The notes beneath the pieces were generated by a model. The model was not told the DNA's origin, ran no database searches, and saw nothing but the letters and a program-made list of their open reading frames with translations. 64,000 nucleotides of DNA, taken from the NCBI RefSeq assembly GCF_015864825.1, contig NZ_JADYWL010000006.1, positions 1 through 64,000 of the forward strand. Reading direction: 5' to 3'. The position numbers and the translations under genes were made by a program. The stretch's first letter is position 1. Each line of letters starts with the position of its first letter. Shown piece after piece: positions 62,787-64,000 of the stretch. Source of the stretch: Psychrobacter sp. NZS113 (GTDB lineage Bacteria > Pseudomonadota > Gammaproteobacteria > Pseudomonadales > Moraxellaceae).

Positions 62787-64000
62787 ATGCCATTTAAGCC
62801 TGTTCAAGCGGCTGTTGCTATTTTAGTTGGTTTGATAATTTGGTTTGTCATTCCTGTGCCGACGGGTGTGACACCAGAAGCGTGGCATATGCTGGCACTA
62901 TTCATCGCTACCATTGTTGCCATCATAGGAAAGGCATTACCGATTGGTGCCATTGCTATTATTGCCGTGACTTTAGTTGCATTGACAGGCGTCACAAGTG
63001 ATAGTCCAAAGCAAGCCATTAGCGATGCCTTATCAAGCTATTCAAGCCCTCTGATTTGGCTAATTGGTATTGCGGTCATGATATCGCGTGGATTAATAAA
63101 GACAGGCTTGGGTCGCCGTATCGCTTACTATTTCATCTCTATCTTTGGTAAAAAAACCATTGGCGTGGCTTATTCCTTGGCCGCTGCTGAGCTGATGGTG
63201 GCACCCATTACACCGTCTAATACGGCGCGTGGTGGTGGTATTATTCACCCTATCATGAAATCCATTGCACAAAGCTTTCATTCGACGCCAGAAGAAGGCA
63301 CTCAAAATAAAATTGGTCGCTATTTGGCGATGGTGAATTATCACGCCAATCCTATTACTTCTGGTATGTTTATTACTGCGACGGCCCCCAACCCTTTAGT
63401 CGTAGAGCTGGTGAATAAAGCGACGGGTGGCGATATTCAGCTGTCGTGGATGACATGGGCAGTGGCGATGTTTATCCCTGGTATGCTTTGTCTGATCGTC
63501 ATGCCATTAGTTATTTACCTGATTTATCCTCCTGATGTCAAAGCAACACCTGATGCCAAAAACTTCGCAAAAGATAATCTGACAGAAATGGGTAAAATCA
63601 GCACCCACGAAAAAATAATGCTCGGTGTATTTGGTCTTATGTTGGTATTGTGGGCTAATATTCCTGCGTTAATTTTGGGTGAGCAGTATAGCGTTGATGC
63701 CACCACAACCGCCTTTATTGGCTTGACGACATTGATATTGACTGGTGTATTGACGTGGGATGACATTCTCAAAGAGAAGTCTGCATGGGACACTATTGTT
63801 TGGTTCGGTGCCCTGATTATGATGGCTGCTTATCTGAACAAGCTTGGTTTGATTAGTTGGTTTGCAGGAAATATTGAGTCTCTCATTGGGACGACTGGGG
63901 TAGGTTGGATAGGTGCAGTGACAATTCTGACCTTAGTCTATCTATATATACACTATTTTTTCGCTAGTACCACAGCCCACATTACCGCACTATTTGCAGC
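62787..64000 (+). CDS. DASS-family anion (dicarboxylate) transporter, 5' part
   Basis: The frame is open from the ATG at 62787 to the window end (404 codons so far) with AAGGA upstream. The protein is highly hydrophobic and matches the divalent anion:Na+ symporter family (CitT/2-oxoglutarate-malate translocator group). The first Ser-Asn-Thr substrate motif is in APITPSNTARGGGI, and TATAPNPLVVE follows. Near the end, YIHYFFASTTAHITALFA leads into the second half of the transporter. It should import or exchange di- or tricarboxylates. The substrate cannot be told. The C-terminus lies beyond the window. Confidence 0.85.
   Translation, partial: MPFKPVQAAVAILVGLIIWFVIPVPTGVTPEAWHMLALFIATIVAIIGKALPIGAIAIIAVTLVALTGVTSDSPKQAISDALSSYSSPLIWLIGIAVMISRGLIKTGLGRRIAYYFISIFGKKTIGVAYSLAAAELMVAPITPSNTARGGGIIHPIMKSIAQSFHSTPEEGTQNKIGRYLAMVNYHANPITSGMFITATAPNPLVVELVNKATGGDIQLSWMTWAVAMFIPGMLCLIVMPLVIYLIYPPDVKATPDAKNFAKDNLTEMGKISTHEKIMLGVFGLMLVLWANIPALILGEQYSVDATTTAFIGLTTLILTGVLTWDDILKEKSAWDTIVWFGALIMMAAYLNKLGLISWFAGNIESLIGTTGVGWIGAVTILTLVYLYIHYFFASTTAHITALFA

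Overview
The window looks like a chromosomal segment of a Psychrobacter-type gammaproteobacterium (family Moraxellaceae). This rests on the protein style, on a split glyQ/glyS pair, on a murG-murC-ddl-ftsQ-ftsA-ftsZ-lpxC cluster with wide gaps, and on short inverted-repeat elements of a kind I associate with Psychrobacter. The genus call is inference. No rRNA, tRNA or CRISPR array was recognised.

Layout. Bases 1-108 are the 3' end of a probable NhaC-type Na+/H+ antiporter. Bases 624-5867 hold the most unusual locus: a four-gene operon (Roadblock/LC7 protein, BLUF blue-light sensor with an extra C-terminal domain, small GTPase, second Roadblock protein) present twice in tandem. The two copies share an apparently identical block of 1355 bp (1612-2966 and 4626-5980). 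It covers the BLUF C-terminus, the GTPase, the second Roadblock gene and most of the terminator, while the light-sensing domains, first Roadblock genes and leaders have diverged. Bases 6033-8685 carry a DUF962/Mpo1-like membrane protein and the NAD salvage pair pnuC-nadR. Bases 9216-13430 carry a PspC protein and glyQ/glyS, separated by an antisense gene with a nuclease-like motif.

Bases 13699-20780 hold the division factors zapA and a ZapB-like coiled coil, a YgfB protein, argE, a LysE-type exporter, rtcB and small proteins. Bases 20867-25932 hold miaB, a soluble lytic transglycosylase and an RNase T2-like protein that lacks its catalytic histidines. Bases 26015-28905 are an accessory patch: a broken plasmid-mobilisation remnant with two overlapping reading frames, then a PAAR / papain-like effector / lipoprotein cassette of type VI secretion style, then a small orphan gene. 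Bases 29093-36864 hold a Sel1-repeat protein, mdh, a DUF2789 protein, ribF, a GNAT acetyltransferase, a lipoprotein, murJ and ampD. Bases 37030-43400 hold a DUF4105/Lnb-like protein, an NAD(P)-binding epimerase-like protein, an unknown protein, pyrE and gshB.

Bases 43818-53024 are the envelope and division cluster. Bases 53336-62452 hold a DciA-like protein, a CHAP protein, a DOMON-like protein, yhbY, rlmE, ftsH, folP, sdhE, ygfX and a YidB-like protein; yhbY-rlmE-ftsH-folP matches the enterobacterial order. The window ends inside a DASS-family anion transporter (62787-64000).

Non-coding structure. Two short inverted-repeat element families are present: a ~107-bp family with TATAGTC/GACTATA ends (6632, 14091, 43473) and a 174-bp family with TAGGGCRTGTCCTCA-like ends (17337, 40172). 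There is a 12-copy 9-bp tandem repeat at 31352-31459 and a long imperfect palindrome after rtcB. Many genes end in clear intrinsic terminators.
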